The notes below the pieces were generated by a model that did no database searches, had not been told where the DNA came from, and saw only the letters and a program-made list of their open reading frames with translations. Positions 6,330 through 13,607 of a stretch of DNA of 13,687 nt are shown one piece after another. Each line of letters opens with the position of its first letter. Within the stretch, counting starts at the first letter, position 1. The DNA comes from an uncultured Treponema sp. (GTDB lineage Bacteria; Spirochaetota; Spirochaetia; Treponematales; Treponemataceae). The DNA is taken from the NCBI GenBank assembly GCA_937902445.1, contig CALELJ010000196.1, forward strand, positions 1 through 13,687, in the 5' to 3' direction. The translations under genes were made by a program, and so were the position numbers.

Positions 6330-6965
6330 CTATAAACCCAAAGCCAGTCTTGCAAGATTCTGTATGTCCGTAGTTTCTTTCCTTTCATTTGCAAGAGTGA
6401 TGAAAAGTTCCATGCAGACACGGGCATCGTCATTTGCGCGGTGTGCGCACTGAACATTGATTTTATAGCGGCTGGCCAGAGATTGGAGCCTGTACGGGCC
6501 TTCTTCCGTTCCCTTGAAGTCGGGATGGAAGTCCCTTGCGATGCGCAGTGTATCTATGATGCTGTTTGGAAGTGGCTTTCTGCATGACTTTTCAAGTTCA
6601 CCATTTATGAAATGAATGTCAAAGGGAGCATTATGGGCAACAAGGATTGTGTTTTCTGTTCCGCAGTATTCCATGAAAGAGTCTATGGCTTCAAGAGCGC
6701 AGGGGCTTTTGCTTACCATGAAATCATCGATGCCTGTAAGCTGGGTTATGTACATTGGAATTTCAACAGGCGGCTTTATGAGCATGTCGAAGGGTTCTGC
6801 AAGGATGCCATGGCGGTTGAATTTCACGGCTCCTATTTCAATGAGGTGGTCGGTACTTGGGTGGAGTCCGGTTGTTTCCGTGTCGACTGCAACATAGGTG
6901 TAGTCCTTTTCAAAAAAATCCCGGATTGTTCGCTTGTTGTCAGAAAGTATTTTAAGGTTGCTCAT
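6330..6965 (-). CDS. DnaQ-like 3'-5' exonuclease (Pol III epsilon family)
   Basis: The 211-aa protein contains the three exonuclease motifs of the DEDDh class: ExoI AVDTETTGLHP with Asp28 and Glu30, ExoII VAHNAPFD with Asp116, and ExoIII HRANDD with His175 and Asp180. These residues bind the two metal ions that cut single nucleotides from 3' ends. It may be the proofreading subunit of DNA polymerase III or a free-standing repair or RNA-processing exonuclease; the sequence cannot decide. The ATG at 6963-6965 is the only plausible start because an in-frame TGA lies two codons upstream. No Shine-Dalgarno precedes it; the T tract of the upstream gene's terminator ends 5 nt before the ATG. A possible own promoter lies at 7002-7032. 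Confidence 0.92.
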   Translation of the reverse strand: MSNLKILSDNKRTIRDFFEKDYTYVAVDTETTGLHPSTDHLIEIGAVKFNRHGILAEPFDMLIKPPVEIPMYITQLTGIDDFMVSKSPCALEAIDSFMEYCGTENTILVAHNAPFDIHFINGELEKSCRKPLPNSIIDTLRIARDFHPDFKGTEEGPYRLQSLASRYKINVQCAHRANDDARVCMELFITLANERKETTDIQNLARLALGL

Positions 6966-6970
6966 AAATC

Positions 6971-7004
6971 AAAAAAAATCCGAGGAACTGGAATTCCCCG
7001 GATT
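6971..7004 (-). terminator. Intrinsic terminator of the phosphohexomutase gene, abutting the exonuclease start
   Basis: AATCCGAGGAA (6977-6987) and TTCCCCGGATT (6994-7004) pair at 10 of 11 positions around a 6-nt loop. On the minus strand eight T follow (plus A 6971-6978). It lies 29 nt past the mutase stop codon, and the T tract is only 5 nt from the exonuclease ATG. Confidence 0.85.
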
Positions 7005-7032
7005 ATGTTCAGTTAAAAAATGACAGTGTCAA
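7002..7032 (-). promoter_or_regulatory. Candidate promoter of the exonuclease gene inside the terminator
   Basis: On the minus strand a perfect TTGACA (plus TGTCAA 7027-7032) begins right after the TAA of the mutase gene. CATAAT (plus ATTATG 7002-7007) matches the -10 at 5 of 6 positions. The 19-nt spacing is longer than the ideal 17. The -10 overlaps the first bases of the terminator's 5' arm. Confidence 0.5.
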
Positions 7033-8814
7033 TTATTTTGCAGAATCAAGGATCTTGTTGATTTCCTTTGAAATTGCATCACAAAGCTTTGCTGCTTCTG
7101 CCTTAGACTTTGCAAGTTCAGCATCCTTTCCACCCTTAACTGGTGTACAGCTGTTGATGTAGAACTTGATCTTTGGTTCAGTTCCAGATGGACGAGCAGA
7201 AACGATTGTTCCGCCTTCAAGGAAGAACTGGAGAACGTTGCTCTTTGGGAACTTGAGCTTCTTCTTCTTGTCCTTCTTTGCAGGGTCGAATTCAACCTGT
7301 TCACCGATGTCACGGATCTTGAGAACTTTCTTTCCACCGAGAGTCTTGAGTCCTTCTGTGCGGAGCTTTGTCATGATCCCGCCCATGATTGCAGGTCCCT
7401 TAACGCCTGGGAAGTACTTGCTGATTGAGCGGTCCTCAAAGTAACCGTACTTCTTGTACATGTCATCGAGACGCTGGAGCAATGAAACGCCCTGGCTTCT
7501 CCAGTAGAGTGTCATTTCTGCACAAAGAGCTGCTGCCGAAACGCCGTCCTTGTCCATTACTGACTTTTCAATCTTGTATCCGTAGCTTTCTTCAAGACCG
7601 AATACATAGCTGTTTGTCTTGTTCTTTTCGAATTCTGCTTCTGCTGCAGCAATCCACTTGAAGCCTGTGAGAACTTCAATGAGCTTTACCTTGTACTTCT
7701 TACAGATTGCATCAACGAATGGTGATGTAACGATAGAGCGGATACATGCAGGATTTTCAGGCATCTTCTTCTTTTCTGTACGAGAAAGGAGGATGTAGTC
7801 GCAGAGGAGGGCACCCATCTGGTTTCCAGAAACGAGAACGTAGTTTCCGTTTTCATCTGGGAAAGCTGTACCAAAGCGGTCTGCATCTGGGTCTGTTGCC
7901 ATAACAACATCTGCCTTTTCCTTCTTTGCAAGTTCAACAGCCATCTTGAGTGCTGGTGCTTCTTCTGGATTTGGTTTTTCTACTGTTGGGAATGCTCCAT
8001 CCGGCTTCTTCTGTTCTGGAACAGTGATTACCTTGAGTCCGAGATCTCCAAGAACTTTTTCTACGTGCATAGCACCAGTTCCGTGGAGTGGTGTGTAGAC
8101 GATCTTAACGTTCTTTGCTTCCTTCTTGATGAGGGATGGGCGGAAGAGTTCCTTCTTGATCATTGCCCAGTATGGTTCGTCGATTTCCTTGTCGATTACG
8201 ATGAGTTTGCCAGCTTTTACTGCTGCAGCCTTGCTCATTGTGTTGATCTTTTCAACAGCATTAACTTCCTTGATGATGCCAACATCATGTGGTTCGATAA
8301 CCTGTGCACCGTCATCCCAGTATGCCTTGTATCCGTTGTACTGAGGTGGATTGTGTGAAGCTGTTACTACAACGCCTGTCTGTGCCTTGAGCTTGCGGAT
8401 TGCGAACGAAAGCTCTGGAGTTGGGCGAAGTGACTTAAAGAGATATGCTGTGATTCCGTTTGCTGCGAAAATGCGTGCTGTTGCTTCTGCAAACTTGTCA
8501 GAGTTCTTGCGGCTGTCGTATGCAACAACTGCCTTGAGAGTTCCCTTCTTTGCCTTTGCCGGGAAAGCCTTGATAACGTAGTTGGCGAGACCCTGAGTTG
8601 CCTTGTTGATTTCGAGAGTGTTCATGCGGTTTGTTCCGCCACCCATTACACCACGAAGACCACCTGTTCCGAATTCAAGTGTTGTGTAGAAACGGTCTTC
8701 AAGTTCCTTCATGTCCTTCTTTGCAACAAGAGCTTCAACTTCCTTGCGGAAATCTGCATCTTTTTCTTCTGCAATATATTTTTTTGCAGCTTCAAGGATT
8801 TCGTTCTGGTTCAT
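7033..8814 (-). CDS. pgcA: Alpha-D-phosphohexomutase (phosphoglucomutase type)
   Basis: The 593-aa protein interconverts sugar 1- and 6-phosphates, most likely glucose-1-P and glucose-6-P. All four active-site elements are present: TASHNP (151-156) with phosphoserine Ser153, the metal loop DPDADR (308-313), the sugar-binding loop GLEESYGY (406-413) and the phosphate-binding RPSGTEPK (541-548). The loop sequences match the PGM2/PgcA group, which includes Bacillus PgcA and mammalian phosphopentomutase, so a pentose phosphate substrate is also possible. The ATG at 8812-8814 is chosen over the one at 8862 because AGGAG lies 8 nt upstream and the first 16 residues of the longer frame lack family character. 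It is divergent from the LpoB-like gene. Confidence 0.92.
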   Translation of the reverse strand: MNQNEILEAAKKYIAEEKDADFRKEVEALVAKKDMKELEDRFYTTLEFGTGGLRGVMGGGTNRMNTLEINKATQGLANYVIKAFPAKAKKGTLKAVVAYDSRKNSDKFAEATARIFAANGITAYLFKSLRPTPELSFAIRKLKAQTGVVVTASHNPPQYNGYKAYWDDGAQVIEPHDVGIIKEVNAVEKINTMSKAAAVKAGKLIVIDKEIDEPYWAMIKKELFRPSLIKKEAKNVKIVYTPLHGTGAMHVEKVLGDLGLKVITVPEQKKPDGAFPTVEKPNPEEAPALKMAVELAKKEKADVVMATDPDADRFGTAFPDENGNYVLVSGNQMGALLCDYILLSRTEKKKMPENPACIRSIVTSPFVDAICKKYKVKLIEVLTGFKWIAAAEAEFEKNKTNSYVFGLEESYGYKIEKSVMDKDGVSAAALCAEMTLYWRSQGVSLLQRLDDMYKKYGYFEDRSISKYFPGVKGPAIMGGIMTKLRTEGLKTLGGKKVLKIRDIGEQVEFDPAKKDKKKKLKFPKSNVLQFFLEGGTIVSARPSGTEPKIKFYINSCTPVKGGKDAELAKSKAEAAKLCDAISKEINKILDSAK

Positions 8815-8819
8815 AAAAA

Positions 8820-8858
8820 TAACTCCTATCTGTTTAGGTACAGAATGATAAAAGTATA
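8820..8858 (-). promoter_or_regulatory. Promoter region and Shine-Dalgarno of the phosphohexomutase
   Basis: On the minus strand TATACT (plus AGTATA 8853-8858) is a good -10 box with no clear -35. The leader ends in ATAGGAGTTATTTTT before the ATG, a normal Shine-Dalgarno. Confidence 0.5.
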
Positions 8859-8899
8859 GCAAATTAATTTTACTTGTTCTATTATTACTTTAAAGAAAC

Positions 8900-8916
8900 T
8901 ATAAAAAATTTGAGGG
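8900..8916 (+). promoter_or_regulatory. -10 box and Shine-Dalgarno of the LpoB-like operon
   Basis: TATAAA at 8900-8905 is a plausible -10; a -35 is not evident. GAGGG at 8912-8916 lies 5 nt before the ATG at 8922 and fixes this start. The two elements are close, so a transcript from this -10 would have a very short leader; an additional upstream promoter is possible. Confidence 0.4.
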
Positions 8917-8921
8917 TTATT

Positions 8922-9530
8922 ATGAAAAGAAAATTTCTGTCTGTTCTTCTGGTGGCTTTATCATGTTCCGCCTTGTGCTTTTCCGCAAAAGTGAAAAGAG
9001 TCGACTCAGACAAGCTTACTGATCTCGACGGATTCTGGAATGACAACGATGTTAGGATTGTCTGCGAGAATCTGAATGAACAGTGCATCGAATCTCCTTC
9101 CGTAAGAAGAAAGTCTGAAGCAATAGAAGCTGCCACCGGTGATCTCCCGTTTGCGATTGTTGGAAAGATTGTCAATGACAGTTCCGAGCATATTGATACT
9201 TCAATAATAGAAATGAAATTCAGAAATGCGATAATCAACAGCGGCGCTTTGAATTTTGTTGCGTCAAAGGGCGAGAGAATTCATCTTAGGGATGAGAAGA
9301 CTGACCAGCAGGATCATGCGGCTGAAGCTAAGGCTATGGATAATGAAACCGCGGCTGATTACATGCTCATGGGATCTGTAAAATCAATCGTTCAGAAGGA
9401 CGGAAAAAAATCTGTACGCGCTTATTTTGTCTATGTCGAACTTGTTGACATCGAAACAAACAAAATTCTCTGGACCGGAGAAGATGATTCGATCAAGAAG
9501 ATTGTAAAGAAATCAAGGGTGAAGTTCTAA
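8922..9530 (+). CDS. LpoB-like (penicillin-binding-protein activator type) envelope protein
   Basis: The 202-aa protein starts with an export signal (MKRKFLSVLLVALSCSALC) and continues with a domain resembling LpoB, the outer-membrane lipoprotein that activates a bifunctional peptidoglycan synthase. Supporting patterns are LTDLDGFWNDNDVR near the mature N-terminus, LPFAIVGKIVNDSSEHIDT, IEMKFRNAIINSGALNFVAS, the Asp/Gln/Ala-rich stretch, ADYMLMGSVKSIVQKDGKK, and the ending VELVDIETNKILWTGEDD. Whether it is lipidated at a cysteine in LSCSALC or cut by signal peptidase I is unclear, since neither cysteine sits in a textbook lipobox. The start at 8922 is set by GAGGG. The next gene begins 9 nt downstream, so the two form an operon. 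The family assignment is from memory of sequence style. Confidence 0.8.
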   Translation: MKRKFLSVLLVALSCSALCFSAKVKRVDSDKLTDLDGFWNDNDVRIVCENLNEQCIESPSVRRKSEAIEAATGDLPFAIVGKIVNDSSEHIDTSIIEMKFRNAIINSGALNFVASKGERIHLRDEKTDQQDHAAEAKAMDNETAADYMLMGSVKSIVQKDGKKSVRAYFVYVELVDIETNKILWTGEDDSIKKIVKKSRVKF

Positions 9531-9539
9531 TTTTCACAT

Positions 9540-10874
9540 ATGAAAAAAAGTTTAATCGTCATTATTGCAGCCTCAATTATTTTTCTAGCTGGATGTGCAT
9601 CTTCAAAAATCGATTATGTGAAATTCGATAAATGCATTGAAAGCGGACAGTATGGTACCTGTGCCGAAATGCTTGAAAAAACAAAGGCTGCGGAGAACAT
9701 CGATACAGCCATAGATATTTCTCTCCTGAAAAATTACGCCGGTGATTACAAAGGTTCAAGCGCCAGCTTTGAGGCGACGAACCAGGCACTTGATGACGCT
9801 TTTACCAAAAGCATAACCAAGGGACTTGCCGCCGCTGTAGGCAATGAAAATGCAAAGGATTATTCCGGCAATGTCTATGAGTACATTCTTGTCAATGCCT
9901 TCAATTCTCTCAACTACCACAACATGGGGGAATTGAAGGAAGCTCTTGTTGAAATCAGAAGAATTGAAAACAAACAGAAGGAATATATAAACAAATACGG
10001 GGAACTCATCCTATCCGATGAGAATGTTTCCAAGTCCGCCATGAGGTCGGCATCTTCGCTTGGAATCGATATGGATTCCGTAAATTCTTCAATTCCGGAA
10101 AAAGCCAACCGCAGTGATGTGTACATGGACTCTCCCTTCGCTCATTACATTGCGGCCCTCATGTATCTCAAGGATGACAGCGGTGATCCACAGCTCCATG
10201 AAAAGGAATACAGGGCCTTGAATCCACGTGGAGCAAGTCTTGCTGAGGATTTCAACATTCCATATGGAATGGGACGTCTTGATATAGTAGCTCTTGCCGG
10301 CAAGATAAAGGAAAGAATTGAGGATAAGGTCATCATTCCTTTCTATATTTATGACATTCCTGAGATGAATCCTCATTTGAAATATGTCTGGCCTTCCGTG
10401 AGAGGTGTTCCGGATGGGGACTATACGGTCAAAGTCAAGCTTAGTACAGGCGGAACCAAGACACTTGCTGTCGTAGAGGATCTTGATGAGGCTGTAAACA
10501 GGGATGTTGCAACAAAAGCAAAAAAGGCATTCGTAAGAAGTTTCATACGAAGTACGGTCAAGGAAGCAAGCGTAGTGGCCAGTGCCATCGTTACTTACCA
10601 GGCTTGCACCAGTGACCTTCTGAGGGAACTTACCCTCATCGCCATTGGACCAACCATCAATGCAGTCAATCTTACGGAAACTGCGGATATCCGCCAGGCA
10701 AAATATTTTCCAAGCAAGGTCTGCGGTGGTGGCTTCACTCTTGAGCCTGGGACCTATTCCATTGATGTTGAATATTACAGTCATGGAAAATTGATGGACA
10801 CGGAACATATTGATGACATAAAAGTACGTGCCAATGACATAACTATTGTAGAATCAGTCTGTGTGCGTAAATAA
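9540..10874 (+). CDS. COG3014-like lipoprotein of unknown function
   Basis: The 444-aa protein opens with a clear lipoprotein signal, with IIFLAGC placing the lipidated cysteine at residue 19. The N-terminal third is helix-rich and TPR-like (YVKFDKCIESGQYGTCAEML, then EYILVNAFNSLNYHNMGELK), and the region near 190-210 carries SPFAHYIAALMYL. It resembles the uncharacterised COG3014 family, which I recall next to LpoB-like genes. The C-terminal third looks beta-rich (GDYTVKVKLSTGGTKTLAVV, EPGTYSIDVEYY). Only 9 nt separate it from the LpoB-like gene, and no Shine-Dalgarno is seen close to its ATG, which suggests translational coupling. A shared role in peptidoglycan synthesis or outer-membrane attachment is inference. 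Confidence 0.8.
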   Translation: MKKSLIVIIAASIIFLAGCASSKIDYVKFDKCIESGQYGTCAEMLEKTKAAENIDTAIDISLLKNYAGDYKGSSASFEATNQALDDAFTKSITKGLAAAVGNENAKDYSGNVYEYILVNAFNSLNYHNMGELKEALVEIRRIENKQKEYINKYGELILSDENVSKSAMRSASSLGIDMDSVNSSIPEKANRSDVYMDSPFAHYIAALMYLKDDSGDPQLHEKEYRALNPRGASLAEDFNIPYGMGRLDIVALAGKIKERIEDKVIIPFYIYDIPEMNPHLKYVWPSVRGVPDGDYTVKVKLSTGGTKTLAVVEDLDEAVNRDVATKAKKAFVRSFIRSTVKEASVVASAIVTYQACTSDLLRELTLIAIGPTINAVNLTETADIRQAKYFPSKVCGGGFTLEPGTYSIDVEYYSHGKLMDTEHIDDIKVRANDITIVESVCVRK

Positions 10875-10947
10875 AAAAAGGCTGTCCTGAAAGAAGAATT
10901 GCATTGACTGAATGTTTTTCTTCCATCAAGACAGCCTCATTTTTTTT
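10873..10947. terminator. Long bidirectional terminator between convergent genes
   Basis: AGGCTGTC (10879-10886) and GACAGCCT (10930-10937) form the base of a hairpin whose inner arms (about 10889-10905 and 10911-10927) also pair well, leaving an apex of about 5 nt. Eight T follow on the plus strand (10940-10947), serving the COG3014-like gene. Seven A precede it (10873-10879), giving seven T on the minus strand for the convergent mutase gene. Confidence 0.85.
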
Positions 10948-10955
10948 CTTTGATT

Positions 10956-12719
10956 TTATTTATCTGCCTTCAGCAGGATTTCCGTTTCCCATTGAAGCAG
11001 TTTTTTTTCAAGGTCTGGGTTTGTTCCCTTTACGTCGCACATTACACGGAATACAGGTTCCGTTCCGCTTGGACGCATCCAGATGAAAGCAACAGGTTTT
11101 CCGTCCCTGTCATGGAAACGAACTTTCAGACCTCCGTTGGCGTTGTTCCAGTTTTCCTGGCCGACAGTTTCCTTTGTTCCGTTTGTAAGGCAGTTTGTCC
11201 AGCCTGCAATTCCAAGTTCTTCAAATTCCGCCTTCTTTGAGTCCCAGAAGTTCTGGAATTCAGTCTTGAAATTTTCCTTAAGCTTTCCTTTGTCTTCCAT
11301 TTTTACCTGGAGGACAGCACGTTCTTCGCTTACGCCTGTAGTAGTGTAGGCAGGCAATGTTGCTATTACGTCTGCAAGTGTAAAATCATTTGTGTATTTG
11401 TCTTCCTGACCGCTTTTTTTGCACCAGATATGGAAAAGACCTTCACTATTTTTTGTGTCTCGGAGTGAAAGAAGTTTTACCAGGGCAAAGATTGTTGCAA
11501 CAGGATCACGGACTGCTGACGGATATGTGATGTTTCCGCCGTTGCTTCCTTCTCCAAAGATACGGACATTGTATCCTTCAGCACGCTTTTCACGGGCAAG
11601 GTTTACTACGTTTGCTTCACCGACTTCCGCACGGAAAACTTTTGCTCCAAGACTTGAAGCGATTTCATCGATGCGCATTGAAGTTGGGCAGTTTACGGCA
11701 ACGGCAAGGTTTTTTGCCGATGGATTCTTCCAGTATTCAAAGGAAAGTTCTGCCATTACGCAAAGTGCAAAAACTTCCTGAGCAGGAATAGGCTGGGCTG
11801 TCTGTGTTTTTTCGTTCCAGTAGACAATGTTGCCACGGTCGCCATCGCAGTCAGGCATGTAGCCAAGGAGGGCTGATGTGGTTCCGTCTTTCTGCATCTG
11901 CTGCATTTTATTTGCACAGTGAACAAGGTTTTCTGGTTCCGGAATGATGGCGTGAACAATCTGCCCTGGTACATCGTTGAATGCCTCAAGCTTTATTTTG
12001 CATGAAGGAATGAACTTTTTGTCTATGGAAGCTCCTCGGGCCGAACCGTTCATATCGCAAACCAGTGTAAGCGGATTTTTTTTGCATGCCTTTTTGATTT
12101 CATTGAAGATGACTTTCTGGGCTGCAGGTTTTTCACATCCACTGATTACATGGCGGATGAATTTTTCGTATGACTTGAGGCTCTGCTTCTTGTAGTACTT
12201 TGCAGCTCCAACGGCTGGAATGCCCTCAAGTTTTTTTAGAAGTGCTTTCTGCTCATCATCTGTGATTTCTGCACATTTCTTCTTGAAACTTTCTATTACT
12301 TTCTTTGCTTCTCCACCTTCAAGAACACCACCATCGCTGAGACCGAATTTGATTCCGTTGTGTCCAACAGGATTGTGGCTTGCGGAAATGTAGATGAACC
12401 CGTCAAAATTTTTTGCGTATGCCATGATTTCAGGTGCTGAAGCATAACCAAGATAAACACACTTGATGTCACTGCATGTGGAGGCGTTGAGAATTACGCG
12501 GGCAATTTCTGCGCCAGTCGGACGTGTGTCAGTGGCGATTACTACTTCCGGGCTTTTCTTGCCGGTTATTGATTTTATGTATTCTGCGAAAGTTGTTCCA
12601 ATCAGATATGAAAGTACTTTGTTGTCGTTGCCAATTTCTTTTGAAGTGCTTTCTCCATCTTTGTCTTCAGTAAAAATCTTTCTCCATCCTGATGCGGAGA
12701 GAATCATATTGTGTTCCAT
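10956..12719 (-). CDS. Phosphohexomutase (phosphoglucomutase/phosphomannomutase family)
   Basis: The 587-aa protein has the phosphohexomutase active site: SASHNP (112-117) with Ser114 as phosphoserine, the metal loop DCDGDR (290-295), the sugar-binding loop GEGSNGG (389-395) and RPSGTEP (549-555). The sugar loop differs from the GEESGH of classical phosphoglucomutases and from the GLEESYGY of the other mutase in this window, so the substrate preference probably differs; candidates are mannose or glucosamine phosphates, but none can be claimed. The frame stays open to 12917, but that extension is translated from the tandem repeat, so the ATG at 12717-12719 (MEHNMILSASGWRKIF) is chosen. No Shine-Dalgarno is present; TATACT lies 7 nt upstream. 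Confidence 0.9.
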   Translation of the reverse strand: MEHNMILSASGWRKIFTEDKDGESTSKEIGNDNKVLSYLIGTTFAEYIKSITGKKSPEVVIATDTRPTGAEIARVILNASTCSDIKCVYLGYASAPEIMAYAKNFDGFIYISASHNPVGHNGIKFGLSDGGVLEGGEAKKVIESFKKKCAEITDDEQKALLKKLEGIPAVGAAKYYKKQSLKSYEKFIRHVISGCEKPAAQKVIFNEIKKACKKNPLTLVCDMNGSARGASIDKKFIPSCKIKLEAFNDVPGQIVHAIIPEPENLVHCANKMQQMQKDGTTSALLGYMPDCDGDRGNIVYWNEKTQTAQPIPAQEVFALCVMAELSFEYWKNPSAKNLAVAVNCPTSMRIDEIASSLGAKVFRAEVGEANVVNLAREKRAEGYNVRIFGEGSNGGNITYPSAVRDPVATIFALVKLLSLRDTKNSEGLFHIWCKKSGQEDKYTNDFTLADVIATLPAYTTTGVSEERAVLQVKMEDKGKLKENFKTEFQNFWDSKKAEFEELGIAGWTNCLTNGTKETVGQENWNNANGGLKVRFHDRDGKPVAFIWMRPSGTEPVFRVMCDVKGTNPDLEKKLLQWETEILLKADK

Positions 12720-12726
12720 GGATGGA

Positions 12727-12755
12727 AGTATAGATTGAAAATCAAAAGTTGAAAA
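12727..12755 (-). promoter_or_regulatory. Candidate leaderless promoter of the second phosphohexomutase
   Basis: On the minus strand TTTTCA (4 of 6), a 17-nt spacer and TATACT (5 of 6; plus AGTATA 12727-12732) precede the ATG by 7 nt. No Shine-Dalgarno intervenes. The promoter lies just downstream of the tandem repeat array. Confidence 0.5.
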
Positions 12756-12760
12756 GAGAA

Positions 12761-13016
12761 GGGGCGAAAGCATTTGAATTATTAGATGCCGAATTTTTTT
12801 AACTTTCGCCCCAAGAATCTGGAACCTGCAGTTCCAGATTCTTGTACACTGAGATAGGGATGGGGGGAAAGCGTTTGAATCACTAGGTGCCGGAAACTTT
12901 TTTAACTTTCGCCCCAAGAATCTGGAACTTTCAGTTCACGATTCTTGTGCACTGAGATAGGGATGGGGGAAAAGCATTTGAATCACTAGGTGCCGGAAAC
13001 TTTTTTAACTTTCGCC
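12761..13016. repeat. Tandem array, about 2.5 copies of a 101-103-bp unit
   Basis: Copies start at 12761, 12862 and 12965; the last is cut after CTTTCGCC at 13016, 6 nt before the ApbE remnant's stop. Each unit has a G-rich head (GGGGCGAAAG, GGGGGGAAAG, GGGGGAAAAG), a CTAGGTGCCGG-type segment (TTAGATGCCG in copy 1), a T run, AACTTTCGCC, a hairpin and ACTGAGATAGGGAT. In copy 1 GGGGCGAAAG (12761-12770) pairs perfectly with CTTTCGCCCC (12803-12812), and AAGAATCTGGAAC (12813-12825) pairs with GTTCCAGATTCTT (12831-12843). Copy 2's hairpin has two arm changes. Copies 2 and 3 resemble each other more than copy 1. The stretch 12720-13022 contains nothing else except the mutase promoter. Confidence 0.9.
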
Positions 13017-13022
13017 TTTGAA

Positions 13023-13607
13023 TTACAATTCTTGAATTTCTATTTCACCTAGAGTTGAAAAATTGTTTTTGCCGTCGATGAAAATCACTGCGATTTTCAC
13101 ATTGAATTCTTCTTCTATTTTTGGCAGTACCCGTGCGGTCTTTTCTTCGCCCATGACAACAAAGGCGGGTGAAAGACAGTCTGCGAGAATGCTCTTTTGG
13201 CAGACTATTGTTGCGGATGCTGTTCCGTTTTGAGATGGCTTTCCTGTCCTTGTGTCAAAGATGTGGTGGTAACGGATGCCGTCCATTTCAAAATAGCGTT
13301 CGTAATTTCCGCTTGTGACAACTGAAGTTTCCGCGGTGGAAATTTTCAGCATTGGAGCTGCGTTAGGACTTTCCGGATTCTTTACGCCAACGTTCCATAG
13401 CGATCCGTCTGCTTTCTTGCCGAACATGTAGATGTTTCCGCCCAGATCTACGACCGCTTTCTTTACTTTATTTGATTTAAGAATTTTTATGATTTCATCA
13501 GCGGCATAACCTTTAACGATTGCCCCAAGATTCATGCTCATTCCTTTTTCTTCAAGGAATACTGAACTGTCATCTGTTCTGATTTTTTTCCAGTCAATTC
13601 TGTTCAT
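13023..13607 (-). pseudogene. apbE: N-terminally truncated ApbE (FAD:protein FMN transferase) remnant
   Basis: The 194 aa match the C-terminal half of ApbE, which attaches FMN to threonines of flavoproteins such as NqrB/C and RnfG. Seen are SMNLGAIVKGYAAD (24-37), VVDLGGNIYMFG (52-63), SVVTSGNYERYF (95-106), HHIFDTRTGKP (114-124) and ADCLSPAFVVMG (142-153). Full-length enzymes have about 330-350 residues; the roughly 130-residue N-terminal part is absent. All three minus-strand frames in the 80 nt upstream carry stops, so no simple frameshift within view restores it. In addition the usual DALST metal site reads DCLSP: Asp143 remains but the threonine is Pro147 (codon CCC). The frame itself is intact, so a shortened protein from the ATG at 13607 cannot be excluded. 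The tandem repeat abuts its 3' end. Confidence 0.65.

Noticed and set aside
10089..10808. 239-aa minus-strand open frame opposite the COG3014-like gene
   Set aside because: It is long, but it lies wholly antisense to a gene with a clear lipoprotein signal, has no Shine-Dalgarno, and its composition is that of a shadow frame.
12803..12843. Integron attC site
   Set aside because: Size and hairpins are reminiscent, and some treponemes carry integrons, but the expected GTTRRRY/RYYYAAC core pair is not found at the right places, and neither a cassette gene nor an integrase is visible.
12720..12917. N-terminal extension of the second phosphohexomutase by 66 codons
   Set aside because: The extension is translated from the tandem repeat and has no family similarity. 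The ATG at 12719 begins recognisable mutase sequence and has a -10 box 7 nt upstream.
12761..13016. CRISPR array
   Set aside because: Units are 101-103 bp and similar along their whole length, with no short repeat alternating with unique spacers and no cas genes nearby.
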